Positions 20,909 to 33,531 of a DNA stretch of 64,000 bases are shown here, one piece after another. The notes beneath the pieces were generated by a model, which did no database searches, was not told where the DNA came from, and worked only from the letters and a program-made list of their open reading frames with translations. Numbering within the stretch: the stretch's first letter is position 1; every line of letters starts with the position of its first letter. The stretch covers positions 17,148,519 to 17,212,518 of the forward strand of contig JADWOT020000006.1 in assembly GCA_036345935.2 (NCBI GenBank), written 5' to 3'. A program made the position numbers and the translations under genes. This DNA comes from Taenia hydatigena (lineage: Eukaryota; Platyhelminthes; Cestoda; Cyclophyllidea; Taeniidae).

Positions 20909-23900
20909 GTTAGTCATAATCTTTGAGTCAAAGGTGAATGTAAAGGCCGTGATGTGTATCTTATTCAAACGGGCACTTTGCACGTGAACGATGACATAAT
21001 GGAACTTCTGATTTTGGCCTTCGCATGCAAAGCCGCCTGTGCTAGGCGGGTCATCCTTGTGGTTCCATACCTTCCTTATTGTAAGCAAAACAAAATGCGC
21101 AAACGCGGCTCTATTACTTGTAAACTTATCGCTCAATTGATCTGCTCAACTGGTATTGACCATATCATCACAATTGATCTGCATTCGAAGGAAATTCAAG
21201 TATGTTTTATCTCCTGAGAATTTCGTTTTATCCACATCTCTTTTTAATAAGCCAACCGAAACGTACATGCTGTAGGGTTTTTTTGATGTCCCGGTGGACA
21301 ATTTGCGTGCCTCACCATTTTTGATTCGCTATATCATGGAGACAATCTCTGATCATCGGAATTGCGTAATTGTTGCAAAAGACCCTAACAGTGTTGCCAG
21401 AGCTACGAGCTATGCTGAACGTCTTCGTGTCTCTTTGGCTGTCATCCATGGTGTTGATCGCGAAGATACCGAGCGAACTGATGGTCGGACTTCACCCCCA
21501 CCAATGGAAGGCGAGATTAAGTTAGTTGAAACCAATTTCCCATTTTAAAACTTTAAAATATGAACTCTCGCTTGTTTACACAAGAGCTCGTAGTATTTGT
21601 TAGGTCGTTTGATTTGTCGTTATGAGTATCCCTATTCTTACTTTCGTATTGTTAATATATTGCCATGCCATGTCATGCCGAATTGTATAGCGAATTAGAC
21701 GATGTTCGTGGTCGAATTGACTACCTCTAGCGGTAGCTCGCAGTACATAATGCTATGAATTGTTGCCGTTTTGGTGTGCGCTAGGGTCTATGCATATGAG
21801 CAATGCTATGCCAGTATGTATTGGAGTTGCACGTCGTTTTGATTTTTTTATCAAGAGATTGGGATGCGAATGGGATGATTAGCGATTTTATGTCCCAAGA
21901 TGGCGAAATCTTGCGTAGACCGAATTTGGAGGCTTGTGGGTGAGTTATGATTTTTGCGAATCTCTATTACCCCTTTATCAATGTTAATGTTTTCCGCATC
22001 ACCTCTCGTAAATTTTCGCGAAACCTCCAAAGCGACCAATTTTCGCTGTCTTAGACTACTTGGCAGCTCAACTTTTAAGGCGTAGGTGTGCTATCCTACT
22101 CTTTTCATGATGTCAACATTGCCATCTCACAATTTCTTGATGGTCATCGCTCCGATCGTAATTTAGCAATCCTATCTGTTCTCAGTTCATATTTTAATGA
22201 GTTCGAATAAATCCAGGTTGTTTCCTTAAATCCTCATTTCTAGAGTGCATTAGGTGAACAAATGGGTTTATGCGCCTTTCTATGTAGTCCGCTGCATAGG
22301 AATCCGTAAACTGCCATTGTTTACATGCTTCATGAAGCATGAATGCGCACCAGCCCATCATTGGTGCTCTTTGTTGCGCTCCCAGCTACTACCATGTTGT
22401 TGTTGAGCCTGCACAAAATATTAGCTGAATGTGATACAGTTCGGGCTTATTTGTTTCATGAACCTGAACAAGATTTCAAGGTTGCAGAAGCTTCTCGTAG
22501 AATGTGAGTAGTATTTTAGCTTAAAGATCTGTCGGGGAACAGTCCTGACAACTTGAATTTGGTAGTAAATCATTCAACGATGCATCACATTTGGAGGGAC
22601 TCTCTCTTTAACTGAATAATTGCGTGACGCTAGTAAATAAAGTATCTGTAGGTGATTAGCGTAATAAAGAAATGGTTCACATCAAATTAACTGGGAAAGC
22701 TGGTGTAGAAGCTAAGCAGTCGAACCTTTGTGTTTTTGTTAACAAATGTCAATAAGCCCCAGAGGCTCAACTTGTTCTTTCCCCTTTTGCATTATGAAAC
22801 CAATCCATTTATTTTAGATTTTCACTGGCTAGCTTATAATGTGAAATGGTTTTTGTACTCAAACGTTCGTTTCGTACTATGCTCTTTCCGTGGTTATCAA
22901 AATTATGCATAAATTTTTACTAAACCACCTATGGCTAGCTAATAGGTCGGAATAAAGTCCTTTTTGCAAAGAACTACAAAGCCTAAAATCTTTTAGCTTG
23001 AGATATTCTGAGGAGATTATTTATACATTGGGAAGAGTCGTCTTATCTTCCTTTTTCCTCTCATTAAAATGGTGATTATCACCTTTATTTGGCATTAGGC
23101 AGTCACCTGCCAATATATACGATTGGGAAGTAAAGGTGAGATAAGAGCAGTGGCGGATGTTGTCAATATTTTTGTTGATAGGACCAAGGTGTTTTGTAAA
23201 AGTGGACCCCGTAAGAAGTTTCTGTCTCGGTGGGAAAGGGTTGTTTGTTGTAACGAGGATTGCGTTAATGAACAAAGTATCTTGAGAGGTCTTCCACGAT
23301 CATTGAACTAATTTGCTTGCAATAATTCACCCTCATGATTTGAGCGAAATATTGGTTGCAATCGCAACCAGCATTACAATTTTTGAAACGGTATTTTTTC
23401 ACTCTAAGTGGAGGCTAGCCCTTGAAAAGGTATCAAATTGCACATTTGCTTAGGTCACTCGCATAGCAGTTAAGTTTACCATCAGCATAAGCTGATGTGG
23501 TTGATTGGGCTTTTTGGTTCACGTGAGATAAGTGAAGAAATTAATTGGGATAATGCTGTGTTACTCAAAGTTAGGAATGGGAGATCTTTTCATTCATGAA
23601 CGATTTCTTTGTGGCGAGTTTGTGCACTTAACGGGCTCCAGATATTTCAACACACTTTCTTCTCGTTGCTAGTACTAACGGAGGCGATCAGGAAAACATA
23701 TCCAAATTGGCTGTTCCATTCCCGGCACACCGGAAACGCGCTTCTGAATCCATCAACTCAAGGTAAATCATTCCTCAACCTTCCCATCAATCATCTACAA
23801 GTTCTTTGCTGTCACTTAGCTCTTTATAGTAAACAGACAATTTGAACCTGATACAGACAAAAGCACTTTCAAGCATTTACATTTGTGGTAAATGCAAAAT

Positions 23901-26900
23901 GTTCAATTTATGTTTACCTATTACTGTGTGGGTTGTTGTGGCGAAAACTTGAGGCGTAAACGTTTACACAGAACGTCCTCTCACGTGGCTGGCACATAAG
24001 TTGTGTGATCCTCCTGATGGTCGGCGTACATTATATACCTGAATCCCAGGCGGGCATTTTCACCTATTCGCTGTTGGCGGTTTCGCTCGCCTGCTTGGAA
24101 GGAAGCGCGCTGACTTTTTTCCTCCTCAGTGGAGAAGATTACCCTTTCCTCCTTTGTGTTTGATATGGGCTGGGCCAGCAACAGGGGGTTCTGATTTTCG
24201 CATTTTCTTTTTCCTCTTGCTGCAGTGGTCTGGAGCCGGAACCTCTGACCTCGCCGTTCGTGCACAACGTGTTGGACTTCCTACCGGCGCTGCAGGAGAA
24301 GGAGAAACCACCTCTCAATCTGGTGGGCAATGTAAACGGCAAAATTGCCGTTATCGTGGATGACATTATTGACGACGTGGATGACTATGTCACGGCTGCA
24401 GAACTTCTCCACTGCAGAGGTGCCTACAAGGTTGGTTCTCACCTCCATTTTTCAATTAATCATGCAGCAATGGAGGCTTCCTGTGAATTGTACCTTCTAA
24501 GGAAGGTTGTCCGTTTGGAATACGCTTTCCCGCGCATCGGAAAAAATCCAACAAAAGCCTTTAGCTTGTGGTTAGGCCGGGATAAAATGTTTTCATTTTG
24601 CAATGTAAGCTGAAATGGATATTATACAGTGCCTCATTACGGAGAAGCGGTGACTTATCTCCAAATATTACGCTTTCAATAGGACTTGAAACTTTTTTCA
24701 CTACTGGAAGTCAAGGCATTGACTGAAATTCCGCTAAAGCAATTCTAGTTTTGTAATTAATCATCCAATGTTGTTGAGGCATTGAATGATAAATCACATT
24801 TTTGTTTTTATTACCAATGATTGCCTCAGTGGCCCTCTGAATTTTAATTTAGTGGGAGGCCCTTTGAACTTTTTGCCGACGTCTGTATTTTCGTTTTGGC
24901 GTTATTTCGGGACGGTGCACCACATGCCATGAAAAAATCATTTGATACAACAAATTTATCCTATTTTATGTAGGAAACGTTTAAGGTCAATATTTTTAAC
25001 CGGCTTTATTGTTCGTCCGTGGAAAATTCTAGTTGATACTGTTGACCTACTTATTTAGTTTAAGTAAAAATATGTTTTTGACGTACTCTAGGTGAGCACT
25101 TTGCTTTAAAGAGGGTTCTCTTCTTCTCAGTTAAACAAAAGAGGCGCTGCACGCACCTCATGGTCATTTTGGGACTTATAGCCCTACATATCAGAATGAT
25201 CCAATCGTAGGGGCCGTTTTTGGGTATCCTGTTCTGTGAATCCAAGTTACTCCCTTCAATACGCAGTCGTCTTAAACTCACGGGATTTTGGTTTGTACGC
25301 CTGCTAACGTAGTTAACTTCACTTATGAGATGCTTTTGGGCTATTTTTTCGCATTACATACACTGTCAGTAATAAGTTTGAAAGTGTCTGATACGCTACG
25401 GGACAATTATGCCCTCCGACTATATTGGTCAATTTTAGAACAATTTGCAGTTTTGTCAGCTCGCATGGCTTGAGCCGCTATGTGGGGTCTACGAAGAAAA
25501 TTCAATTTAGCCCCTCGTTAAGTGTTAACGTCACGGACACAACCTCGCAATTATTCAGGTCGCACGATTTGAATTGAAAACGGTTGATAGTATGCTGCTT
25601 TAGAACAAAATGATGGTCCCTTTGTTCGCAAAAACCATTATTTATTCAATAAGTATTCGCGATCTCTGAGAGGTTTCTGACTCTACTTTAAAATAAGTCT
25701 ATTTGGCGGCTGGTAGGTACATGGGCATACGCCAGCAGGAGTTGGCCATGTGCTTTGAGGCTTATTAGTAAGTAGCTCAATTTCTTTTATTACTTCGTCA
25801 GAAATGAGAACTTCTGTTGGCAAGGAATCTGGATACCCTGACGTTTAAATCAGACTGTCTCATTAGCTCTTTCATCCAAGAAATATTTCAATCGTATAAA
25901 TGCTTCAGACAATTTACAGTCATAATTTCAAAATGTTAACCCTATAACTTTGCAGATTCCGGTTTCAAATGATCTGACTAAAATTCTCTCAAAATGCACT
26001 CACTTATCTTCGCATTCCGCTACAGATTATTATGTGAAATTTCACCAAATCCGTTAGGCCATTTGTATCGCTAGAGGTCAGTGTTTCTATTTCTAACTAT
26101 TCTCCTCGAACCCACTTATTTGAATTCGGCTGGTTCTTTTCTAATTTTATGAAATCTTTTGAGCTATTCCTTAATCAATGGGAATGGGCAAAAATATGAA
26201 TCTTGCCTCTTGGGTCTATTATTTTTTATTTGTGTTTAATTTTTGATAGATTTTTATTTATTCTTTAGCTTAACCTTGCGTGGTGAGTCATTTCGGATCG
26301 AAGAATAAATGAAATACTAAAATTAGAATCAAGTATCCTGTGATTTTATCATTACAACCCTAATAATAAGGCAATATATTAGTGGGAGTGGTGAATTTTC
26401 GAAATTTTTTACAACTTAAACCTTCGCTTCTTGTGCTCGCACATTTTCACCCATTCGGTCAGCGTCCTCTGTCGTAAAGCCAAGGTCGACCGCGCAGAGT
26501 TTCGGAAAAATGGTTGTATAACTACTTTGCCTACATTCTCTGACCCACCGTTGTGTTTGATCTCTGTAATACTGCTAACAGCTTTAGATATCGTTATGCT
26601 GAATAGTTAAGTTATTTTCATCCTTACCTCAACCTCGCATTTAAAACTGACCATACAGAGCGACATTTTGTTACTCCCGCGACCGGTAGTCTGTGCCAAA
26701 AGCGGCATAACTAGTTTACTTTTTCGCTCAACCTATATCCCCTCCCCCCGCACACATTTCTAGGGATCAGATTTGAAGGCCCTTGCCATGCCTATCGACT
26801 AAATGTTACCTTATTATTAACTATCTACAAATTTGAGATTTAAGTAAAGAGAGAGTCACTTTGTGAATGCAGATGCTACACAATGCTTTAGAGCAGCGCT

Positions 26901-29900
26901 TTCTTGATGGTGTCTTTCCTCGTCTTTTGCTTTCGCGATTCCTTCCCATCAGAGGAGCGACTAAAACAATAACGGTTTCCTTTGGGTCTCGGTTTTACAT
27001 CATATTCTCGGCCAGAATCAATTCCTGTTTTTGCTCTAATACTATCACAGTTCCAGTTTGTGCAATGTTGTACTTACCTTCACCAGATCTCTTAACGTAG
27101 GCGGGAAATAAAAGCATGTTGAATTGCCAAAGGTTTTGCGTAGTAGTTGAATGAATGAATTTACTCATAGGCAAGGAGCATAGCGCTGCTGTTTCTTTCT
27201 AATCCTGAGCTTAATTGAATGCATCATTGTCATAAAATAGGAATCTTTGCAACCAAATAATTGACTCTGGGAAATTATGGCTGATTTGAGGCTCGCTAAT
27301 AAGGCTTTTTCATCGAACTCAGATTTGCTTAATTATAAACAGGCTACGTTCACCCCTTAAATTTGTCGCATTCAGTTTTTCCGAGGTAAAGTCGTGGCGC
27401 AAAGTGACATATAATAAGTCAAAACAATGTCTTTCATTGGTGTGTCTTTTCGTTGCTTTAAAAATCATAAATCTACTTAATTCTTTTCCCAGATAAGCTT
27501 TTTTAACTACCGCTTTTCCATTCTTCCTATCTCGTTCTGTTTACTCTGAAATAACCGCATTTTTCTGCTATTCTTGGCAGACTAAAAGCTATGGGTCTTG
27601 CTTCACTTCATTGTTTTCAGATGCAAGCTGTAATTGAGCTGCTTTTTCTGCTTCGAGCCTGACATCCCGACATTTTGAAACTCCGATTTAATGCTCTACT
27701 TTGGTCACATTTCTCTGTCTCAAAGCTATTTCTCTCTAAAATCACGCGCAATTCATGACTTTTGCGTGTGTGTTTGGTAAAGTTTTGAGAGTAACATCAG
27801 TGTGGGTACAATAGATATCCTTCACTTCATATCAATCCATTTTCGAATTTGCAATCTCAATATGCACTTTTGATTGGGGTTGTTGCTGTTTGCATTTACG
27901 GTTTTAAAATTACTCTAATCTCTACAGTCGTAGTGGTATTTCTCTTAACCTTTTTCCCGTGCACATATCAACGCCTACTATTGCAAGTATGTTTAGAAAT
28001 ACTATAAATGGCATCAAAGCCTGCACTTAAAATTCCACGACAAAGTATCTTTTCAGTTGTAAGGAAGTGTCTTCTCCGACATAGTACATCACTCGCATAC
28101 CCCTTGGGGATAGGCGAAAATGTAGTATTTGAAGCTCTTTTGCTACTGGTTAGGTGGGCGTCACTGAGGACTTAATTTCACGTTTGTTTGCATCCCAATT
28201 CGTAGCTTTATTCAGTTAATGAATTCTTTGAACTTTTGCTCAAAACTTCTGTACTTCAGGAGTCCACCAACCACGATCCGGGTATTGCTGCTTCTACAAA
28301 TTGAAAAACAATTTCCTCCTTGGCATCATCTAAATGAACTGGGCACTTTTCGCCGACTTAGGTCTTTAGGCTGCGTCACATTTTTGCATTACTTGTTCGC
28401 TCCTTCCACTTTTCCACGGTGGTGTACCCAACCTCTATGGCTAATTATAAACACGGCCGTCCTCATTCTTAATCTGCTGATTATTAGTTTCTCCTGCCTG
28501 TTTATGGCCTCCAGAATGTCTCTACTTCTTATCATCTTAAGTGTTTAATCAATTGCCCCTTGGTCGGCTTTGGGTGGGTTTTGAATGTCTCTGTCCCTTC
28601 TGCCTTCTGTTATCTCTGATGCATTTCTTGTGGACTAAAGAAGTAGTTAATTTGGATTTTTCAGGGATCACTAAACGAACTCGATCGCTATCCATAATTA
28701 TAACTAATAAGAGGAAAGACCACTCGCGTTAACACCCATGTGGAGCTTAGGAAGTTTTAAATTACCTTTCATCGATGTCATGAGCATGACGCCTATGTGT
28801 GTACCATATGACACTTCGTACTTGTAAAAACCTTTAGTTTTTAGGGTACAAATTATATCCATTAATCGTTTTTCTCCACTGGATATACCACAAGAAGACG
28901 CACTATTTAAATAGGGTTTCTCCTTAATTATTACGGTCACGCAGTTGCGAAGTGTTATCATACCTGGAAAATCTGAGTTCACAGGCTCCCACTCAAGTTG
29001 TTACTGTCAACGGCGTTAATGGTATTCGGACTCACAATTCTGAACTAGTTTCTATCTTTTACGTGCCTTTTAAAACTGCATAATTTGCTGAAGTCTATAT
29101 AATTGATTTCTTCGTAGACTCCATTTTCGAAAGCTACTTTTTTCGTACACCGAACCCATTGCCTTCTCTTGCGAATTGGCTTAGCACTTATAAGCCAACT
29201 GGTGGGCGTTACAAGCGTCGTATTTATGCTGCGCTTATGACGCGTACCTTCTCCATCGAGGATCACTCACGAGGCTTGTCGTAACTGCCTCTTCTGACTG
29301 CGTGATTGTGTAAATTGACCTTTTTTGCTTCTCTGTCTTGTGCTTCTCAACAAGCGTTTTATAGGTTTACATAACAATAAGGTGGTCTCCACATTTTTAG
29401 ATAGCTAAAAATTCTTTACGTTTGTGGACACTAAAGTCAACTGTCCTTTTGGGTTGCCAATTTTAGTCGGGACAATTATCTAGTCCGGTGTTTGAGTCCA
29501 ATGGCAGGAATTGGTTAAGGGTTCCACATGATTTGAGCTGAGACCCATACATTACGAAATTTGTACTACGAAGGCGGTTGTTGCGTGATTACGGTTTGCT
29601 TTTAATACGGTTAGTGTCAGCAGACAGCAAACACGTTGCTATGACTACACTCTTGTATCACGCATTAAGGGAATGGAAGTGGTTTGGCGCCTCCACGTCG
29701 AATCAACCGTCTATCGAAATATGTACTGCCCTTCAAGACCAGTAAAATGTGTGCAATTTCATTTAGCAATCTCAAGGCGAATGTTCGCGACTGAAACACT
29801 GGTCTCCTACTATTTTTCTTTCAAACTTCATTCTAACACCTATTCGAACTTCGTTAGGATTTGTCCCATTCCATCATTTCCTTTTCTTATAACACTGACC

Positions 29901-30531
29901 TATTCAAATTGAAGGGCTCATTTAACTGACTTCAATAGCTCCTCTTTATTTGATTCAGTATTTTCTCAAGAGAACGGTACCTTATGAAGTCGGGCTTATA
30001 ATTGCTTTGTTTTCTTCATTTTTTCTTAGTGTTTGGAATAACCGGTCCAATTTGTTCGTTTATTCCACCGAATCCGCTGTCCCTTAAGAATGCTTTGCGA
30101 TTTTAACTTCCTCTAACGTAGTGCTAAGTGAACAGTTGACAGCGTTATAAAAGGAGACTTTCGCTTTTTTACAGAATCATTACCGGCTGGAAAATCGCAT
30201 TCAATCTTCATTTGCTTGACTTTATCTGTGGAAAACTTATCAGTAGTAATTCATAATTAGGTGGTTTTCTTACCCGTCACTTTCGTGTTTTTTATAGGTG
30301 TATCTGATAGCCACCCACGGTCTGCTGACGGGAAATGCGGCGGAGAAGATAGAGCAGAGTCTGTTGGACGAGGTGGTGGTCACTAATACGGTGCCCCACG
30401 AGGTACAGAAGATGCAGTGCCACAAGATCCGCACAGTGGATATCTCGCCTCTGCTGGCCGAGGCCATTCGACGCATCCACAATGGGGAGTCTATGTCCTA
30501 TCTCTTCATGAATGTCTCCAAAAAAGACTAA
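20701..30531 (+). CDS. PRPSAP: Phosphoribosyl-pyrophosphate synthetase-associated protein, 6 exons
   Basis: Exons 20701-20908, 20946-21199, 21276-21520, 23673-23762, 24226-24430 and 30298-30531 join in phase to 1236 nt (411 aa). PRPSAP1/2 (PAP39/PAP41) are catalytically inactive relatives of PRPP synthetase that sit in its cytosolic complex and restrain it. Seen: [24 protein letters not shown] and [23 protein letters not shown] and [15 protein letters not shown], which are PRPSAP wording; [19 protein letters not shown] where active synthetases have the PRPP loop DDMADTCGT; and the C-terminal [20 protein letters not shown]. Start at ATG 20701: the upstream part of that exon is closed by stops in all frames. 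It is longer than the human proteins (356-385 aa), mainly through the variable loop of exons 3-5. An active PRPS is excluded by the lost PRPP loop. Confidence 0.95.
20909..20945 (+). other. 37-bp intron in PRPSAP
   Basis: GTTAGTC...ATGTAAAG, bounded by well-conserved coding sequence on both sides (ETVRG / [10 protein letters not shown]). Reading through it would introduce a stop (GTTAG) at once, so it must be removed. Confidence 0.9.
20946..21199 (+). CDS. PRPSAP: PRPSAP exon 2
   Basis: Encodes [38 protein letters not shown] and [13 protein letters not shown]. Ends in phase 0 at CAA|GTATGT and is followed by a 76-bp intron. Confidence 0.95.
21276..21520 (+). CDS. PRPSAP: PRPSAP exon 3
   Basis: Starts [15 protein letters not shown], a signature of the PRPS/PRPSAP fold, and continues through [20 protein letters not shown] into the acidic variable loop ([13 protein letters not shown]). 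The donor ATTAA|GTTAGT leaves phase 2. Confidence 0.92.
21521..23672 (+). other. PRPSAP intron 3 (2.2 kb)
   Basis: No TRIM copy. A 54-codon frame at 22343-22507 is noted in the findings; the rest is AT-rich. Confidence 0.6.
23673..23762 (+). CDS. PRPSAP: PRPSAP exon 4 (variable loop)
   Basis: 90 nt, phase 2 to phase 2, between CGTTGCTAG and TCAAG|GTAAAT. Encodes [20 protein letters not shown] and a Ser-rich end. It falls in the poorly conserved loop between the two halves of the protein, so the call rests on phase and splice sites; it may be optional in the mRNA. Confidence 0.7.
24226..24430 (+). CDS. PRPSAP: PRPSAP exon 5
   Basis: Acceptor TTCCTCTTGCTGCAG; encodes [20 protein letters not shown] and [20 protein letters not shown]. 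Ends in phase 0 at AAG|GTTGGT. Distinctly more GC-rich than exons 1-4. Confidence 0.93.
24431..30297 (+). other. PRPSAP last intron (5.9 kb)
   Basis: GTTGGT...TTTTTTATAG. AT-rich throughout, no TRIM copy or coding exon recognised. Long for this gene, whose other introns include 37 and 76 bp. Confidence 0.65.
30298..30531 (+). CDS. PRPSAP: PRPSAP exon 6 (C terminus)
   Basis: Encodes [38 protein letters not shown] and [15 protein letters not shown], and ends TAA 30529-30531. GC-rich with strong conservation to animal PRPSAP. Confidence 0.95.
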   Translation: MYLIATHGLLTGNAAEKIEQSLLDEVVVTNTVPHEVQKMQCHKIRTVDISPLLAEAIRRIHNGESMSYLFMNVSKKD

Positions 30532-30793
30532 ACACCCCCTTTTCCAGCTCCCAATTCGTCAAATTTTCGCTCTTGTTTGGTGTAAATAGCGGCAATAATT
30601 GGTAGCTTTTGCTGGCTACCGAGCAAGTGAGCAGGCCATCGTACGGGAAAGGGCTTTTGGCTATAATAGATTAAATTCACCATGATTTTTTTCACGCGCT
30701 TTCTAATCTAGTGAATGATGATTGTGGGAAAAGGGGACTGTCGTGATGTTTAGAGAAATCCACCCTCTTTGTTGCAATCGCACGGTGCTTGGA

Positions 30794-30799
30794 AATAAA
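30794..30799 (+). terminator. Possible poly(A) signal of PRPSAP
   Basis: AATAAA 263 nt after the stop; the nearest canonical hexamer downstream. Confidence 0.4.
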
Positions 30800-32488
30800 G
30801 TTTTTGAAAACTCCTCTGGGAGTAACGAGCTTTCGGTTTAAATAAAAAAAATTAAACAACTTTTTACGTGGCAATGGGAAGCAATGTGGGCGAATGGTCG
30901 TTTTAGAGGGGTTTATGCGCCGCGGTGATGCATTAGAGGAGGAGGCTGAGTAGAAGCGCACTTGCATTATAATTGCCTCGTCGGATCTCTGCAGCATCAC
31001 GGGCCACTTTAGGCAGCCTTCGAAAAGTTTTGGAGTCACATTTTTTGATTTAGGTTCATACATTTCCGACTCAGAGCTGCTTGGCTGGGATATGAGGCGT
31101 CCACTTTTAACCCGAAAATGTTTGTACACTTTCTTCGTATTTAATCTTGTTTAGAAATTATGCAATTTGCTGAAAATAAGTGGATTGTGGTTCAAGGTGC
31201 CGAAAAGTGCAAATTAATGAGGTCTGTGAAACAGTTCTGATAAGTTGTTGGCACAAAGGTTGGTGTCATTAATGCTTATCCACTTTCAAACAAAACCAAA
31301 GGGAGCAACGGATTTGTTGGGATCTGATCTATCACTGTGGCTTCTAAAGAGCCTTTTTGCAGAGGATAAATGGGTTTCCGTTCTCGTATCAGATTGAGGA
31401 ATGTAACTCCCAAAAGGCATAACTGCATGGTAAACCGCCGTGCTCAAGTTATTCCTTTGTTGCCCACTGTCGACTTACTGTACTTCTTTGTGAGCAGCTT
31501 GAGTGTTTGTGGTGATCAGCCTACAAATCTAGAATGAGGTCTGGAGTGTTGTGTCTCCACCTTCTCGAAGCTTCATTGAAGGCATCAAGGTGTCATCGCG
31601 CTTCTTGATTAGACCGCTCCAAATTGCACCGAAGTGCCCGTCAGAGGAGTTGGTCGACTTTAGCCTGATCTTAGGGAGAGAAATTAACGGCTATAAAGGG
31701 GCGCACCAATTCCTTGGCAGATGGTCGGTTATTGTTGCAGTTGTTGAAAATGGGTGGCAGATTTTGTTTGCTCAAGGGCATTTGACCAAACAGATCTCAG
31801 TGCCTTGGTGATTTCCATACCCTTAATTTGTGTACGTGTATGTGTGGGCACAATTAAAATCAACCGTAAATGGTTTAATGAAACGGGAAGTTGAAATTCA
31901 CTATTAGGGCATATTTCCTACCTACAATCAGCCATTTTATATGAATCCTTGAGAAACGTGCGTTCAGGAAATTACACTGGATTTCACAACTCGTTTTGTC
32001 TTTGGTGGTGATCCATCCCAACTGGGAATGCGTGTTATATGAGACTTCAGAATTCAAAGAAATTGTTCGGTAGTACTGACTACCAATTGTAAGTATAACG
32101 AAGCAGAAACACTGTATCTAGGTTATCTTCCAGATGTGGGATGTAAATGAATTTCTTCTGAATTTTTGATAGTAGAAACAAAGAAATGACTGCTTAGAGG
32201 ACGTCCTTAGCTCCATTCGAGACCCAAAAGGGGCATTGCGTTCTGAAGTAAAGTGGAACTAACATTAAACAAAACAAATAGCATATTGCTTCCATAACTT
32301 AAAAAGCCTTGCCATTTCTTAAAATTTTCAGTTCACAACTCTGCTTAACGTAGAATTATTAACAATGTTTTAGTGTGTGATAATGTAAGCTGACATTTTG
32401 GCAAATTAATCTTTTTGAACAACAAAGCAGTTCCCATAAGTTAGTACTTTTTGAGTCAGTCAACTCATTTAGGTGATATAAGACAATG
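30800..32488. other. Intergenic between PRPSAP and TRIM copy B
   Basis: A minus-strand frame of 145 codons (30692-31129) and other short frames lack splice signals or recognisable motifs. No repeat of the TRIM family was seen here. Confidence 0.45.
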
Positions 32489-33531
32489 TGTAACTCTCGA
32501 ATTCCGTAACGGCCAAGTCGGCTCCCCACCAATGAAGGCGTTGTGAATTGGCCTGGCCTCCAGGCTAGTTAGTCTGAAGCCCCCTGAAAGTTGAATATGC
32601 ATGTATTCTGTCCAAGCATGATGGCTTCTTCCGTATTTAGAGAGTATTCAAAGCTCTACATTGGTGGCAGCAGAAAGACAGCCCAACCTTGAGGGGCACC
32701 TCTCCCGATTCCTACTGCTGAGTGATAAAACTTTGCGTGACGGAAGAAAGGCATAGACTGAGGATAGGAGAACCTGCGACGACCTCTAACCGAAAAGAGC
32801 ACAATGACGTCCTCCTTCAGCGACCACCTCACTCCCGTGTTCTGTGGATGTGCTGCTAATAACTGAAGTGACACTACTTCTGAACCACAGTACCAGAAGG
32901 AAGGTGAAAGCGAGGTGAATTGGCGATACCTCCTCCACTTCTCAATTAGGTTGATAGAGCCCACGCAGATGTGGCTCAACAGTACTGAATTCAGAACGAC
33001 GTGGCAAGGAGGAACAGACGCGACACCACAGTTACACGAAACTACTTTGGTTTCCCTTCTCTATCGAATAAATTGGCTTATAAGCTAGTGTTCCTACGGT
33101 AAGAGATGGTCTGCACACTTCCCTCCCCCCAGTACATTTGCCAAACGGGACAAAACTTCAGATCCAGTGCATTCGCCAAGAGGAATCAGTAAATTTGCAG
33201 TCAAATATTTTCTCAATCGCACGCAGATTTGATGCCAGTTGAGGTTGGTTTGTGGGTATTTATCACACAACGTTGGCTACATTATGATAGCTGACGTGGG
33301 AGGTTGACGAAGGAAGCGCCAGAGACGACGCTCGAAGGAGGAGAGGGGCTGAGTAAAGCGTTAATTGGCTGTGGTAAAGGGCCACTCTAAGCTCCCGCCC
33401 CTGTAACTCTGTCGGATGAGCTGTCATCCGAACCATGCAAGTAGCTCCAGGTTCCTCTGTATGGTGACAATATCTATACTACCATAGTATTGCTGCTGCA
33501 TTTGTCTGCAGGGATGTCTTGGGACGCTACA
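32489..33531 (+). mobile_element. TRIM element, copy B: both LTRs, primer site and polypurine tract
   Basis: 5' LTR 32489-32664 (TGTAACTCTCG ... GCTCTACA), then TTGGTGGCAGCAGAAAG, a primer-binding site starting one base after the LTR. The core is shared with 16426-17280. Purine tract 33334-33348 (GAAGGAGGAGAGGGG). The 3' LTR ends GGGACGCTACA at 33531; its start is ambiguous (33349-33402). Total about 1.04 kb with no gag-pol. The two LTRs of this copy differ greatly although its core is nearly identical to copy A. Confidence 0.82.
32666..32681 (+). other. Primer-binding site of TRIM copy B
   Basis: TGGTGGCAGCAGAAAG immediately after the 5' LTR. TGGTGGCAGC matches the complement of a tRNA ending GCTGCCACCA, as in animal tRNA-Leu(AAG). 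The tRNA identity is recalled, not searched. Confidence 0.6.

Noticed and set aside
20701..30531. Active ribose-phosphate pyrophosphokinase (PRPS)
   Set aside because: The PRPP-binding loop DDMADTCGT is replaced by [11 protein letters not shown], and several blocks follow PRPSAP rather than PRPS wording.
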